From the NCBI GenBank assembly GCA_021532125.1, contig JADYUX010000005.1:88800-152799 (forward strand): a stretch of 64,000 nt of DNA, in the 5' to 3' direction. This stretch comes from Arcanobacterium haemolyticum (GTDB lineage Bacteria > Actinomycetota > Actinomycetes > Actinomycetales > Actinomycetaceae). How positions within the stretch are numbered: position 1 is the stretch's first letter; every line of letters starts with the position of its first letter. A program made the position numbers and the translations under genes. Below, piece by piece: positions 26,371 through 35,549 of this stretch. A model generated the notes under the pieces. It made no database searches, was not told the DNA's origin, and worked only from the letters and a program-made list of their open reading frames with translations.

Positions 26371-27378
26371 ATGACCTCGCACAACCTGCCCGGCCCCCTC
26401 GTCGTCCTCGACATCGGCGGCACGAAAATCGCCGGTGCCATCGCACTTCCCTCAACGAACGGCGACGCCCCCGACATCATCCTCGAGCAGTCCCGCCCCA
26501 CGAATCCTTCCGAAGGTGGCGAAGCGGTCCTGGCTACCGTCATTGCACTTGCCACCGAACTCGTCGCACACTTCCGTCAGGATAACGACGACGACGTTGT
26601 GGGCGTGGGTATCGCGAGCGCCGGTGTTGTCGACGAAGATTCTGGTGCGATTACGTCGGCAACTGATCTCATTCCCGGGTGGGCAGGTACGGAACTCGGA
26701 GCTCGGGTCAGTGAGGCACTCGGCCTCCCGACGCGCGTCCTCAACGATGTTCATGCCCACGCGCTCGGTGAGGTCACGTGGGGCGCTGCCCGCGAGGCAT
26801 CGTCGGCTGTCGTGCTCGGCGTCGGTACCGGAATCGGCGGAGCCGTTGTTCTTCATGGCCGCGTGCTCCGCGGCGCTCATTCGATTGCCGGGCACCTTGG
26901 GCATATTCACCACTCGCTTGGCCGCGGCTTCCTCTGCTCGTGCGGCCGCGACGGGCATATTGAGCCTGTTGCCTCAGGATCTGGCGTGGCGACGCTCTAC
27001 CATCGTCGCCTCAAAGACACCACGGAAGGGCCCGCAGCCCCTGGCACACTCGAACCTGGCACGACTAGCTATTCGGGCCTTGATGTCCAGAATGCCGCCG
27101 AAGCTGGCGACACCGTCGCGCTCTCCGCAATCGAAGATTCCGCACGGGCCCTCGGAGAGATCATGGGATCACTCGCGAACGCCATCGACCCCGACGTTTT
27201 TGTTCTCTCCGGCTCCATGACCAAAACCGGCCCGATGTGGTGGGAACCTCTCCGCGACGGCTTCGCCGCCAGCGCTATGACCCCACTCGCCGGAACACCT
27301 ATCCTCAACGGAACACTCGGCGGCCGCGCCCCACTCCTTGGAGCTGCCGCCAACTTCGCCCTCACCTGCGGCGAATAA
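26371..27378 (+). CDS. nanK: ROK-family kinase, probable N-acetylmannosamine kinase
   Basis: 335 residues. The phosphate motif VLDIGGTKIAGAI is at residues 12-24, followed by RVLNDVHAHALGE, with the ROK catalytic Asp, and GVGTGIGGAVV. The ROK zinc motif reads GHLGHIHHSL then CSCGRDGHIEP: the usual GCxE has become GHxE, so a His replaces one Cys ligand. In this setting it would phosphorylate N-acetylmannosamine to the 6-phosphate for NanE; a glucokinase role cannot be excluded from sequence. It follows the transporter/nanA block after a terminator and precedes nanE. Confidence 0.85.
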   Translation: MTSHNLPGPLVVLDIGGTKIAGAIALPSTNGDAPDIILEQSRPTNPSEGGEAVLATVIALATELVAHFRQDNDDDVVGVGIASAGVVDEDSGAITSATDLIPGWAGTELGARVSEALGLPTRVLNDVHAHALGEVTWGAAREASSAVVLGVGTGIGGAVVLHGRVLRGAHSIAGHLGHIHHSLGRGFLCSCGRDGHIEPVASGSGVATLYHRRLKDTTEGPAAPGTLEPGTTSYSGLDVQNAAEAGDTVALSAIEDSARALGEIMGSLANAIDPDVFVLSGSMTKTGPMWWEPLRDGFAASAMTPLAGTPILNGTLGGRAPLLGAAANFALTCGE

Positions 27379-27385
27379 CCAGACG

Positions 27386-27420
27386 GGCTGCCCGCAGTGA
27401 CTCACCCACCGCGGGCAGCC
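27386..27420. terminator. Stem-loop between nanK and nanE
   Basis: GGCTGCCCGC (27386-27395) pairs with GCGGGCAGCC (27411-27420), without a T-run. Confidence 0.55.
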
Positions 27421-27540
27421 ACCCCAACACCACCACGAGAAATCTTCTACAGTGGACGGCGACACCCGAGCAAAGCCGCCGGCGATGCTCGTCGTTCGTC
27501 GTTTATCGTGCGCACAACTCAACGAAAAGGACCCATTCTC

Positions 27541-28215
27541 ATGCATCCCGTAGTCGAATCACTCCGCGGCGGACTCGTCGTTTCCTGCCAGGCATACCCC
27601 GGCGAACCGATGCGTAACCCGGAGACAATGGCGCAAATGGCGCGCGCAGCGGAAATCGGCGGCGCTGTCGCGATCCGCTGCCAAGGCCTCTCCGATATTT
27701 CCCTCATCAAGAGTCGTGTCGAAATCCCTGTGATTGGGCTGTGGAAGGAAGGCCACGACGGCGTATTCATCACGCCGACGCTACGCCACGCGCGCGCATG
27801 CGTCATGGCCGGGTCGGATGTCGTAGCGCTTGACGCCACGAGCCGCCCCCGTCCCGACGGCCTCAGCTTCACAGAAACTGTCAAGGCGCTGCGCGGCGAA
27901 GGTGCAGTTGTCATGGCTGACTGCGGTTCCTTCGCCGATGCCGAGCAGGCCGTCGAAGCCGGCTGTGACATCGTCTCCACCACCCTCTCGGGCTACACGG
28001 GCGAGCGTCCCAAGACCGAGGGTCCCGACTTCGAGCTGCTCGAACAGATCATCGCCGCCTTCCCTGACGTGCCCGTGATCTGCGAAGGCCGCATCCGCAC
28101 CCCCGAGGACGTCACCGCTGTCATGAAACTGGGTGCGTGGTCGGTTGTGGTTGGCACGTCGATCACCCATCCGACGTCGCTTACCCAGCGCTTTGCTGCA
28201 GCATTGCCTCAGTGA
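27541..28215 (+). CDS. nanE: N-acetylmannosamine-6-phosphate 2-epimerase
   Basis: 224 residues, the usual NanE size, from MHPVVESLRGGLVVSCQ; in-frame codons upstream lie in the hairpin spacer. The barrel motifs are VSCQAYPGEPMRNPE, AAEIGGAVAIRCQG, DVVALDATSRPRPDG, ADCGSFADAEQAVEAG, STTLSGYTG, and ICEGRIRTPEDV with the terminal WSVVVGTSITHP. Converts N-acetylmannosamine-6-phosphate to N-acetylglucosamine-6-phosphate. The nagA/nagB steps that would follow are not in this window. Confidence 0.93.
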   Translation: MHPVVESLRGGLVVSCQAYPGEPMRNPETMAQMARAAEIGGAVAIRCQGLSDISLIKSRVEIPVIGLWKEGHDGVFITPTLRHARACVMAGSDVVALDATSRPRPDGLSFTETVKALRGEGAVVMADCGSFADAEQAVEAGCDIVSTTLSGYTGERPKTEGPDFELLEQIIAAFPDVPVICEGRIRTPEDVTAVMKLGAWSVVVGTSITHPTSLTQRFAAALPQ

Positions 28216-28327
28216 CTGGCGTGCTGCGAGTCGTAGTACGCCAGCTTCGCAGCCTGTGTGTTCATTTGTTCCGACGAACGACGACAACTTCATTGATTAC
28301 CGGCGACGAGTCCTGAGTTAGTCGCCA

Positions 28328-28355
28328 GTGGGCCCCGCGGTGTCGCGGGGCCCAC
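28328..28355. terminator. Stem-loop after nanE
   Basis: GTGGGCCCCGCG (28328-28339) pairs with CGCGGGGCCCAC (28344-28355); a very stable stem but no T-run. Confidence 0.55.
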
Positions 28356-28384
28356 GTGTGTGAGGTGTTGCGGGGATGTGCCTG

Positions 28385-28449
28385 GCCGGCGCAGGTTACA
28401 CCGCACTGGCGCGGCTTACCGGACGCAATTTCCGGTGCTCGCTGCGCCA
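28385..28449 (+). repeat. Dispersed palindromic repeat, copy 1
   Basis: A 43-nt core (28407-28449) starts with TGGCGCGG and ends with CTGCGCCA, with an inner stem ACCGG/CCGGT. A half-motif GCCGGCGCA lies upstream, 13 bases before the core. Copies 2-5 share this layout (37.1, 55.9, 63.6 and 63.9 kb). Confidence 0.8.
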
Positions 28450-28517
28450 CCTGTGAGAAGCATGCGGAGGTAGGGCACGACGAGGTCCGGAAACCCGACT
28501 CGCCACCTGTGAGAAGC
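28446..28517. repeat. Pair of 16-bp direct repeats
   Basis: GCCACCTGTGAGAAGC occurs at 28446-28461 and again at 28502-28517. The first copy overlaps the end of the palindromic repeat. Confidence 0.8.
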
Positions 28518-28618
28518 GTGGGGAGGATACGTGCGGGTCCACTTACCACGGCGCGCCGATTTAGCGGGAAGAATATCCTTGAGGCCTCCGCGCACCCATG
28601 TGAGAGAATCAATGCAGT

Positions 28619-31600
28619 ATGTCCACTCCATCTTCAGACTCGTCGCCGCAGCACCAAGCTCGAAACAGCTCGTCGCGCGGTCACACATCGTCGCGTCAGG
28701 GCTCCAACAAGCCTGATGCACCACACGAGCACAGCCTCCCCGGAGCACGCGCCGCCACGAACACCGGCACAGCCTCCCCGGCACAACCGCACTCTCGCCG
28801 CGGGAACCGCACCCGTGCGAACTCACGCCGAAACACCCGAAAAACCGCAGCGAACAAGCCTCGCCGTTCGTCGTTCACACCCTTCACAGCGGAGCAACTC
28901 GACGCACGCCGGGCCGCTTGCCCGACAATCACCTACCCTGAACAGCTCCCCGTATCCGCCCGCCGAGACGAGATCGCGAAGGCGATCGCGGAGAACCAGG
29001 TCGTCATCATCGCCGGCGAAACCGGCTCAGGAAAAACCACGCAGCTCCCGAAAATCTGCATGGAGCTCGGCCGTGGAGTCACGGGACTCATCGGCCATAC
29101 ACAGCCACGGCGCATCGCCGCACGCTCCGTAGCCGAACGCATCTGTGCGGAACTCGGCGTGAAACTCGGTGGGGCAGTCGGGTATCAAGTGCGATTTACC
29201 GACGAGGTCGGCCCCACCACGCTGGTCAAACTCATGACCGACGGAATTCTCCTGGCAGAAATCCAGTCCGACCCAGACCTTTTGCGTTACGACACCCTCA
29301 TCATCGACGAGGCACACGAACGCTCCCTCAACATCGATTTCATCCTCGGCTACCTTGCGCGTCTCCTTCCGCGCCGCCCGGATCTCAAGGTCATTATTAC
29401 GTCGGCGACGATCGACACCGAACGGTTCGCTGACCACTTCGGAAACCACACATCGGCGCACGCCAACAACCCAGCCACTGAATCCACGCCGGCCCCCATT
29501 ATTGAAGTTTCCGGCCGCACCTATCCGGTGGAGATTCGCTACCGCCCACTCCGTCCGGAGAGTATGGACGACGATGCCCGTGATTCGTCGTCAGAAACTC
29601 GCGGGGCACAACCCCACGGAGATTCGGTGGGGCACATCCACAGCGCTTCCCACACCTCCGGCCAGTTCTACACCGAGCTCGACGGCCCAGAAACACCGGG
29701 ACGCGCCGAGGCCGTGGACCAGGTGACAGGAATTATCGAGGCGTGCCAGGAACTCATGGCGGAAGGCCCCGGCGATATTCTCGTTTTCCTTTCGGGTGAG
29801 GGCGAGATTCGTGATACGCAGCAGGCTTTCGAAGACGAGCTCGGCAGGAAGTATATTGCGCCGGGCGGACGTTCGAGCGTCCCGGGGGCGGTGGAAGTTC
29901 TGCCGCTCTTTGCCCGCCTTTCTGCGGCAGAGCAGCACAGGATTTTTGAACCTCATCAGCATCGTCGGATTATTTTGGCGACGAATATCGCGGAAACGTC
30001 ACTGACAGTTCCCGGAATTCGCTACGTCGTTGATCCGGGAACTGCACGAATTTCGCGCTACTCCAACAAGACGAAGGTGCAACGCCTGCCGATCGAGCCT
30101 GTGTCGCAGGCGAGTGCGAATCAGCGCGCTGGTCGATGCGGGCGTGTGGCCGACGGTATCTGTATCCGCCTCTACTCGGAGGCCGACTTCGCGCATCGCG
30201 ACGAATTTACGCAGCCGGAGATTCAGCGCACCTCGCTTGCCTCGGTGATTCTGCAGATGATTTCGCTCGGCCTGGGCGACGTGTCGAAGTTCCCCTTCAT
30301 TGATCCGCCAGACGACCGAGCCGTGCGCGCTGGTGCACAGCTCCTCGAAGAAATCGGCGCTGTGGACACCCGGCCCGTGCGGGGCCGTGAGACCGGGCCC
30401 CGCCTCACGAAGATTGGTTGGCAGCTAGCTCGTCTCCCTATCGATCCGCGCCTCGGACGTATGCTCATCGAGGCGGAACGCAATGGCTGTGCGAGCGAGG
30501 TGCTAGTGCTCGTCGCTGCGCTCTCCGTCCAAGATGTGCGCGAACGCCCCACCGAAAAGCGCCCGCAGGCCGACCAGCTCCATGCGCGTTTCACCGCTCG
30601 TTCGTCGGACTTCCTCGCCTACCTCACCATGTGGCGCTACCTGCATACGCAGCAGCGGGAGCTTTCCGGCTCGACTTTTCGCCGCATGTGCCGCGCCGAA
30701 TTCCTCAACTACCTGCGCTATCGCGAATGGACCGACGTCGTTTCGCAGCTCACCCAGATGGCGAAACCGCTTGGGCTGAGTGTGCGCCCATTGGCGATGC
30801 CGAGCCGCGAACAAATCCGCGAAGCAGAAGCGGCCGGGGCGGGAGCTGGAACGCCGGGAGGTGCGATCAATTCTGGTGCTGTCGCGGTGGCCTGTCGTGA
30901 TTTCGGACGCTCGGCGGACACTCCGGAAGCCGGCGCGATTCACCGTTCTATGCTCGTCGGCCTCCTCTCCAACCTTGGTAACTACTCGGAGAAGTCGCGC
31001 GACTACGTGGGTGCACGTGGCACGCACTTCGTCGTGTGGCCAGGTTCAGGTTTGCATCGGCGCACCCCAGCATGGGTCATGGCCGCCGAGCTTGTCGAAA
31101 CGTCGCGACTTTTTGCCCGCACCGTTGCGGCGATCGAGCCAAGTTGGATCGAGCCGCTTGCGAAGCACCTCGTGAAGAAGTCGTACTCGGAGCCTGTGTG
31201 GAGCACACGCAACGGCGCAGCGATGTGCACGGAACGTGTAACCCTCTATGGGATGACGCTCGTCGCCGATCGCCACATCCTTCTCTCATCTGTCGGCACC
31301 GACAGCGCCCGCGAACTTGCGCGAGAGATGTTCATTCGCCACGGCCTCGTTGAAGGCGACTGGCGAACTCACCACGAATTCCTCCGAGCTAACAAGAAGG
31401 CACTGGAGGAGGCCGGAGAGACGGAGAGTAAGCTTCGTCGCCACGGAATCATTGCCGACGACGATGTTCTTGCTGCTTTCTACGACGAACGCGTACCTGC
31501 GAATGTCGTATCTGGCCGCCACTTCGACTCGTGGTGGAAGAAAGAGAAGCGGGAGAACCCGCACCTTCTTGACTTCACGCAGGAGCTGCTGCTCGGCGGT

Positions 31601-33301
31601 GCGGGAGCAAGCGAAGGTGACTACCCCGACGAATGGGTGCAAGGCGATATTTCCCTCCCTATCTCGTACTCCTTTAATCCGGGTGCGTACGGCGACGGCG
31701 TGACCGTGACAATCCCGGTCACTCTCCTTCCCCAGCTCGAACCCGCTGGTTTCGATTGGCTTGTCCCTGGCATGCGTGACGAGCTCGTGCAAGGGACGAT
31801 CCGAGCGCTACCCAAGCGGGTGCGGCGCCAGCTTGTCCCAGCACCAGATGTGGTCCGCGACCTCCTGCCCCTTTTGCCCGCGTGGGATGACGTGGCGCAC
31901 GGGCAACCGGGCGCGCCGAGCTTCCAGGAGGCCTTTACACAGGCTGTGAGGGAACTCCGCGGAATCGAGATCGACGAAGCCGCGTGGCGCGAAACTGATC
32001 TGCCGGCTCACTTGCGCATGTGGTTCCGAGTTCGTAGCGAGCGTGGCGCTGTGCTCGACGAGGGCGAAAGCCTTGAGCATCTCCAGGCACAGTTGGCGCC
32101 GAGGGCGAAATCTGCTGTGGAGAGTGTAGTGAAGGGTGCCGTGGCGATGGCGCTCGACGAAGCTCGGCGCGGACTGCTCGCCTCTCCTGGCAATCGCTCA
32201 CGCGCTGGCGCTCCAGAGGATTCGGCTTCGTCCACGGATTATCGGGACGACGAAGGAGCCGCTCGCCGAGCAATTCAGGCCGCGTTGGCTGCAGACAAGG
32301 CCGACGACGCACTTGAATCCTGGCCCTCCGTGACCGATGGGATTATTCCTGCATCTGTGGAGACTACCGGGCCAGATGGCATGGTTGTGCGCGGCTATCC
32401 GGCCATTGCCCTCCGCGAGGCCTCGAATGACGGGCAGGCACTAGGCGGCGGCAAGGCGCCAAGTAGCGGGAAGGCGTCTAGTGGCGGGAAGGCTGCAGGT
32501 GCCGGAGCTTTCGGGTGGAAACCCGTGGGACTAAGTGTCCTGGCCGAACCGGCCATACAAGTGCGGGATCATCGAACTGGCCTCGTCCATCTCCTCGCGC
32601 GGAACCTTGAGATGCCGGAAGCTCGCGTTACTAGCCGCTGGCCAGGTGATATGTCACTAGCTTTGGCAGGCTCGCCGTATCCGAGCACCGCAGCACTCGT
32701 GGCAGATCTTCAGCTTGCCGCTGCCCGAAACGTTGCCGAACGCTGGTGCCAGACCCAGAAAATCAAGCTCGGCGAGCTTCGCTCTCGCGATCACTGGGAT
32801 GCTCTTGTGGCGTGGGCACGCGATCGCCATGAGGACGAAGTGTTTGCCTTGGCGAGGATCGCGGCGGATATTTGCACGCACTGGGCCGGAGTGAGTCAGG
32901 CAATCAAGAAGGCCACGTCGGTTGCTTTGCTGGCCACGGTGGCGGATCTTCGGGCGCAACTTTCGGAACTCGTACCGGCGGGATTCGTCGTCACTACACC
33001 GTCCGAACGCTTGCCGCATCTTGTGCGCTATCTCAAAGCTGCCGCGATGCGACTTGAAAAAGCTGCGACGAATCCGGCTGGCGACGATGCGCTTGCGTGG
33101 CAGATTCAGGAGGTAAGTGAGCGCCTTGCGGCGGCGCGGGAGGCCGCGAGCGCTCGCCAATACGATCCTGCTGTCGCACGTGCACTTGTGGAGGCACGCT
33201 GGGCGATCGAGGAGCTACGGGTTTCCTTGTTTGCCCAACAGCTTGGCACGCAGGGAAAGGTGAGTGCGAAGCGTATCGAGAAAATGCTCGCAGGAGTTTG
33301 A
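28619..33301 (+). CDS. hrpA: ATP-dependent RNA helicase HrpA (DEAH box)
   Basis: 1560 residues, longer than the usual 1300. Residues 1 to about 95 are a Ser/Arg/Asn/Pro-rich basic tail with no fold. The helicase core has GETGSGKTTQLPK (about 134), TQPRRIAARSVAERIC, DEAHERSLNIDF (about 230), SATIDTERF, a variable insert rich in Asp/Ser/His (about 295-350), then ILATNIAETSLTVPGIRYVVD and QRAGRCGRVADGIC. HA2, OB and the long HrpA-specific C-terminal DUF3418 region follow (VLLSSVGTDSARELAREMF onward). Members act on structured RNA and stalled ribosomes. A Gly/Lys/Ser-rich segment (GGGKAPSSGKASSGGKA, about 1280-1296) interrupts the C-terminal part. Confidence 0.95.
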   Translation: MSTPSSDSSPQHQARNSSSRGHTSSRQGSNKPDAPHEHSLPGARAATNTGTASPAQPHSRRGNRTRANSRRNTRKTAANKPRRSSFTPFTAEQLDARRAACPTITYPEQLPVSARRDEIAKAIAENQVVIIAGETGSGKTTQLPKICMELGRGVTGLIGHTQPRRIAARSVAERICAELGVKLGGAVGYQVRFTDEVGPTTLVKLMTDGILLAEIQSDPDLLRYDTLIIDEAHERSLNIDFILGYLARLLPRRPDLKVIITSATIDTERFADHFGNHTSAHANNPATESTPAPIIEVSGRTYPVEIRYRPLRPESMDDDARDSSSETRGAQPHGDSVGHIHSASHTSGQFYTELDGPETPGRAEAVDQVTGIIEACQELMAEGPGDILVFLSGEGEIRDTQQAFEDELGRKYIAPGGRSSVPGAVEVLPLFARLSAAEQHRIFEPHQHRRIILATNIAETSLTVPGIRYVVDPGTARISRYSNKTKVQRLPIEPVSQASANQRAGRCGRVADGICIRLYSEADFAHRDEFTQPEIQRTSLASVILQMISLGLGDVSKFPFIDPPDDRAVRAGAQLLEEIGAVDTRPVRGRETGPRLTKIGWQLARLPIDPRLGRMLIEAERNGCASEVLVLVAALSVQDVRERPTEKRPQADQLHARFTARSSDFLAYLTMWRYLHTQQRELSGSTFRRMCRAEFLNYLRYREWTDVVSQLTQMAKPLGLSVRPLAMPSREQIREAEAAGAGAGTPGGAINSGAVAVACRDFGRSADTPEAGAIHRSMLVGLLSNLGNYSEKSRDYVGARGTHFVVWPGSGLHRRTPAWVMAAELVETSRLFARTVAAIEPSWIEPLAKHLVKKSYSEPVWSTRNGAAMCTERVTLYGMTLVADRHILLSSVGTDSARELAREMFIRHGLVEGDWRTHHEFLRANKKALEEAGETESKLRRHGIIADDDVLAAFYDERVPANVVSGRHFDSWWKKEKRENPHLLDFTQELLLGGAGASEGDYPDEWVQGDISLPISYSFNPGAYGDGVTVTIPVTLLPQLEPAGFDWLVPGMRDELVQGTIRALPKRVRRQLVPAPDVVRDLLPLLPAWDDVAHGQPGAPSFQEAFTQAVRELRGIEIDEAAWRETDLPAHLRMWFRVRSERGAVLDEGESLEHLQAQLAPRAKSAVESVVKGAVAMALDEARRGLLASPGNRSRAGAPEDSASSTDYRDDEGAARRAIQAALAADKADDALESWPSVTDGIIPASVETTGPDGMVVRGYPAIALREASNDGQALGGGKAPSSGKASSGGKAAGAGAFGWKPVGLSVLAEPAIQVRDHRTGLVHLLARNLEMPEARVTSRWPGDMSLALAGSPYPSTAALVADLQLAAARNVAERWCQTQKIKLGELRSRDHWDALVAWARDRHEDEVFALARIAADICTHWAGVSQAIKKATSVALLATVADLRAQLSELVPAGFVVTTPSERLPHLVRYLKAAAMRLEKAATNPAGDDALAWQIQEVSERLAAAREAASARQYDPAVARALVEARWAIEELRVSLFAQQLGTQGKVSAKRIEKMLAGV

Positions 33302-33444
33302 CGAATTCCCGCTGGGGACGATCCTTCGGTTCGTCCTGCTCAAGTCACCTGTGAAGGAACGAATGAGGGTGCGCTACCTGGTGATGTCATTCTCGACCTC
33401 AATACGCTGAGATTCCAGAGCGACATTCGTCTGTTCGAGGCGGT

Positions 33445-33932
33445 TTACGCTGCCTCGGCTACGGCTCTCACATGTCGCGTGTCAGCAAGCAATTCCATCC
33501 CCCCGCTCGACGCGGGAATGAACCCAGCAATTTCGGTGATTTCGCGGACAGAATCCACTGCTCCATGCCATGAAATTTCAGTTTTCACGGGGGTCACACT
33601 CCCATGGAACAGCGCCGTCAGCGACACCCGAATTCCTGGTTATCAGCTCCTTCCATAATCTCGTCGAGGGAATCACAGCGAAATTGAACTCCATCCCCAG
33701 CGTCGATACAGACAACTTCATCGATGAAGTTCTTAATCGCAAGAGGCTCGATTGGTAGACCAAACATCGTCGTATCAATACCCCGCGTTGTCCGGACGTC
33801 GATGCCAACGAGATACGAGACGAGCATCCCGCCTTCAAGAATGAATCTATCTTTGCAGCGCGACCTCGACACTCACTCAAGAAACCGCTCCATCATAAAA
33901 ACTCGGAGAAGAGCCTCGGATCAACACTTCAA
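33445..33932 (-). pseudogene. Decayed AbiEii/AbiGii-type nucleotidyltransferase toxin
   Basis: The minus strand reads EALLRVFMMERFLE, a TGA stop, then VSRSRCKDRFILEGGMLVSYLVGIDVRTTRGIDTTMFGL and on to DEIMEGADNQEF, the N-terminal nucleotidyltransferase core of AbiEii toxins (GGM...RxTxDID). After NQEF the frame shifts by one base into VSLTALFHGSVTPVKTEIS and then runs into a sequence that no longer resembles the family. A further TGA lies before EALLRV. So at least two stops and one frameshift kill the gene. No AbiEi antitoxin is left next to it. Confidence 0.75.
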
Positions 33933-33939
33933 GCCTATT

Positions 33940-34348
33940 ACCGCATGTCGTGTGGACATTCTTGGGGTCAGTGAGACCGATATAGAAGAAGTCCTCAACG
34001 CGGCGAGCCCGCCAGCCCGAAAGTGAGGAAGAGAAAGCCGAAGCAGAAGACGTGGCAGCATATGGCCTCTCTGCACTCCCGCAAGATGGCGGATGGGCTA
34101 TGGCCGCAAACATGACGAAGGAAGTCCTCAAAGAGAAGCTAGCGAATAATGGCAGGAAAGTACGCCGTGTTGTCGCCAAGTTAGAAGAACACGGATGGGT
34201 GGAGCGCATCAGGGAAGGGTTCCCCGCTGTGTGGCGGTGGCGACTAAGCGACACCTACCTAGCCACACACGGTGTCCGTACTGTCCGTACAGGAGAAGCG
34301 ACACCGATGCGACATGTATGCCTCACAGCCTCGTGGAGAGTCATCTAG
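33940..34348 (+). pseudogene. Remnant of a mobile-element replication or AAA-type protein, winged-helix C-terminus
   Basis: The plus strand reads VDILGVSETDIEEVLNAASPPARK, then shifts by one base into ESEEEKAEAEDVAAYGLSAL and NMTKEVLKEKLANNGRKVRRVVAKLEEHGWVERI. The second part looks like a winged helix such as those at the end of phage or plasmid replication ATPases. The start of the gene is missing, and it overlaps the decayed toxin gene on the other strand. The family name is a guess. Confidence 0.4.
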
Positions 34349-34488
34349 GGGAGGGTGCCCGATACGGGGTTTGAGAGCCACTTCAGGTGCAGGGCTATTA
34401 TCTCCCTACATTCTCGTTGCAGTCCCTACTTTTGGAGGGACTGTGGGTCTGGTGTGTGCTCGCGGTGGGCTGTTAGGCTGGTGTTACT

Positions 34489-34556
34489 GGAGGAGCGGCC
34501 CCAGGACGGTCTTGAAAAAATAGGCCCCGGAAGTCCCAGAGAAACCCCGCTCCTCC
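34489..34556 (+). repeat. Long stem-loop in the decayed island
   Basis: GGAGGAGCGG (34489-34498) pairs with CCGCTCCTCC (34547-34556) over a 48-base loop, followed by ATCTTCTTTT. It may be a terminator or an unknown small RNA. Confidence 0.4.
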
Positions 34557-34657
34557 ATCTTCTTTTAAGTGGCATCTCACCACTAGGTGCTTCAAACACA
34601 CCACACAACCCACGTTCTAGCCGCGTCGTATCGTGGCTGTTTTCGGCTTTATGCCGG

Positions 34658-34972
34658 ATGTCCTCACGCCATACAAGACCCGCATGGGACGAATGCTCTA
34701 GTACTCCCTATCAAGACCGGGATGCTCTCGCTATCGTCGAATCCCTGGATTACGGCGCAAGGACTGAAGTAACAATTGTCATTGGTGCGCCAGCGGCCAC
34801 ATGGGACTTGTACACGCTAACCATGACAGGTAGGCATTGGGACGCGCACCGTGTGCAGTCGTTCGCCTATCAAAGCGCACAGGATGCAGCTAAGACCGTC
34901 GTGAAGGACGCAAACAACCTCATGGAAACCTGGTATGCGTCACGGCGCGAGAGGGCACAGCAAACCGAATAA
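34658..34972 (+). CDS. Small hypothetical protein in the decayed island
   Basis: A possible 104-residue product from MSSRHTRPAW to REERAQQTE-like end (actual end RRERAQQTE). The central stretch LDYGARTEVTIVIGAPAATW and SFAYQSAQDAAKTVVKDANN has protein-like composition. No motif and no clear ribosome site are visible. The frame continues upstream without sense, so the start is uncertain. It may be a surviving cargo gene of the lost element. Confidence 0.35.
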   Translation: MSSRHTRPAWDECSSTPYQDRDALAIVESLDYGARTEVTIVIGAPAATWDLYTLTMTGRHWDAHRVQSFAYQSAQDAAKTVVKDANNLMETWYASRRERAQQTE

Positions 34973-35353
34973 ACAACTCTAAGAGAAGCCAATGAAGTTG
35001 AGACGGTTAGAAGCCTGTGTCATTACACGACACACATAGAGTTTTCTACCGTCCCTATTTTGATGTGTCCGCGAGAGTTCGCGGCGCATGGGGGAGTACT
35101 CCCTTCAACGTCAAAACATGCTACCGCCGGGTAGCAGCTCCCGGCATGCGAACGGCGAAAAAGTTTAGAACCCTCAAAACAGGGAGGACGGCTACAAACG
35201 TCAAGGCATTGCCGTAACAGCATGCCCGCAGTGGGGGCATGCCCCTCTCCCCGGTATCGCCAGCACCCCATGCCGCCAGCGAAATATCTCCCCGTTTATT
35301 TTCTTTCCACGTCGAAGTTGTTTTTGAGCGGTATGCATTGGGTATGCAACGAC
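34973..35353. other. Gene-free, comparatively AT-rich spacer
   Basis: No convincing gene. An 8-bp hairpin (GCATGCCC/GGGCATGC) lies at 35220-35242. Base composition looks poorer in GC than the flanking genes, which fits foreign DNA. Confidence 0.4.
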
Positions 35354-35400
35354 ATAAAACAAACCCCCAGCCGAGCTTTTTCAGCTCTGACCAGGGGTTT
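35354..35400 (-). terminator. Intrinsic terminator of the tadA / tRNA-Ser transcript
   Basis: On the minus strand AAACCCCTGG (35400-35391) pairs with CTGGGGGTTT (35370-35361), followed by GTTTTAT. Confidence 0.75.
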
Positions 35401-35404
35401 CACT

Positions 35405-35495
35405 GGCGGTAGCGGCGGGATTTGAACCCGCGGTGGCTATTAACCACACAGCATTTCGAGTGCTGCACCTTCGGCCGCTCGGACACGCTACCGCC
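35405..35495 (-). tRNA. tRNA-Ser (anticodon CGA)
   Basis: A 91-base cloverleaf on the minus strand: acceptor GGCGGTA pairs with TACCGCC; the anticodon loop is ACTCGAAAT with CGA; a long variable arm and the T-arm GGGTTCAAATCCC mark it as serine. It is 54 bases downstream of tadA on the same strand. Its 3' end faces the decayed island at 33.3-35.4 kb, a classic integration side. I found no second copy of the 3' end (no att repeat). Confidence 0.95.
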
Positions 35496-35549
35496 GATAA
35501 TCGTACAGAACCACCAGCATTAACGCGAATCACAAAGAGCGTGAGATGG

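Noticed and set aside
33877..34254. A 125-codon minus-strand frame that might be an AbiEi antitoxin
   Set aside because: Its sequence is Ser/Arg-rich and is the complement of the winged-helix remnant; no AbiEi motif.
35023..35271. An 82-codon minus-strand frame in the decayed island
   Set aside because: Cys/Arg-rich, no ribosome site, and no relation to neighbours.
34973..35404. Signal recognition particle RNA beside tadA/tRNA-Ser, where some actinobacteria have it
   Set aside because: The conserved GGAAGC-type tetraloop region is not found.
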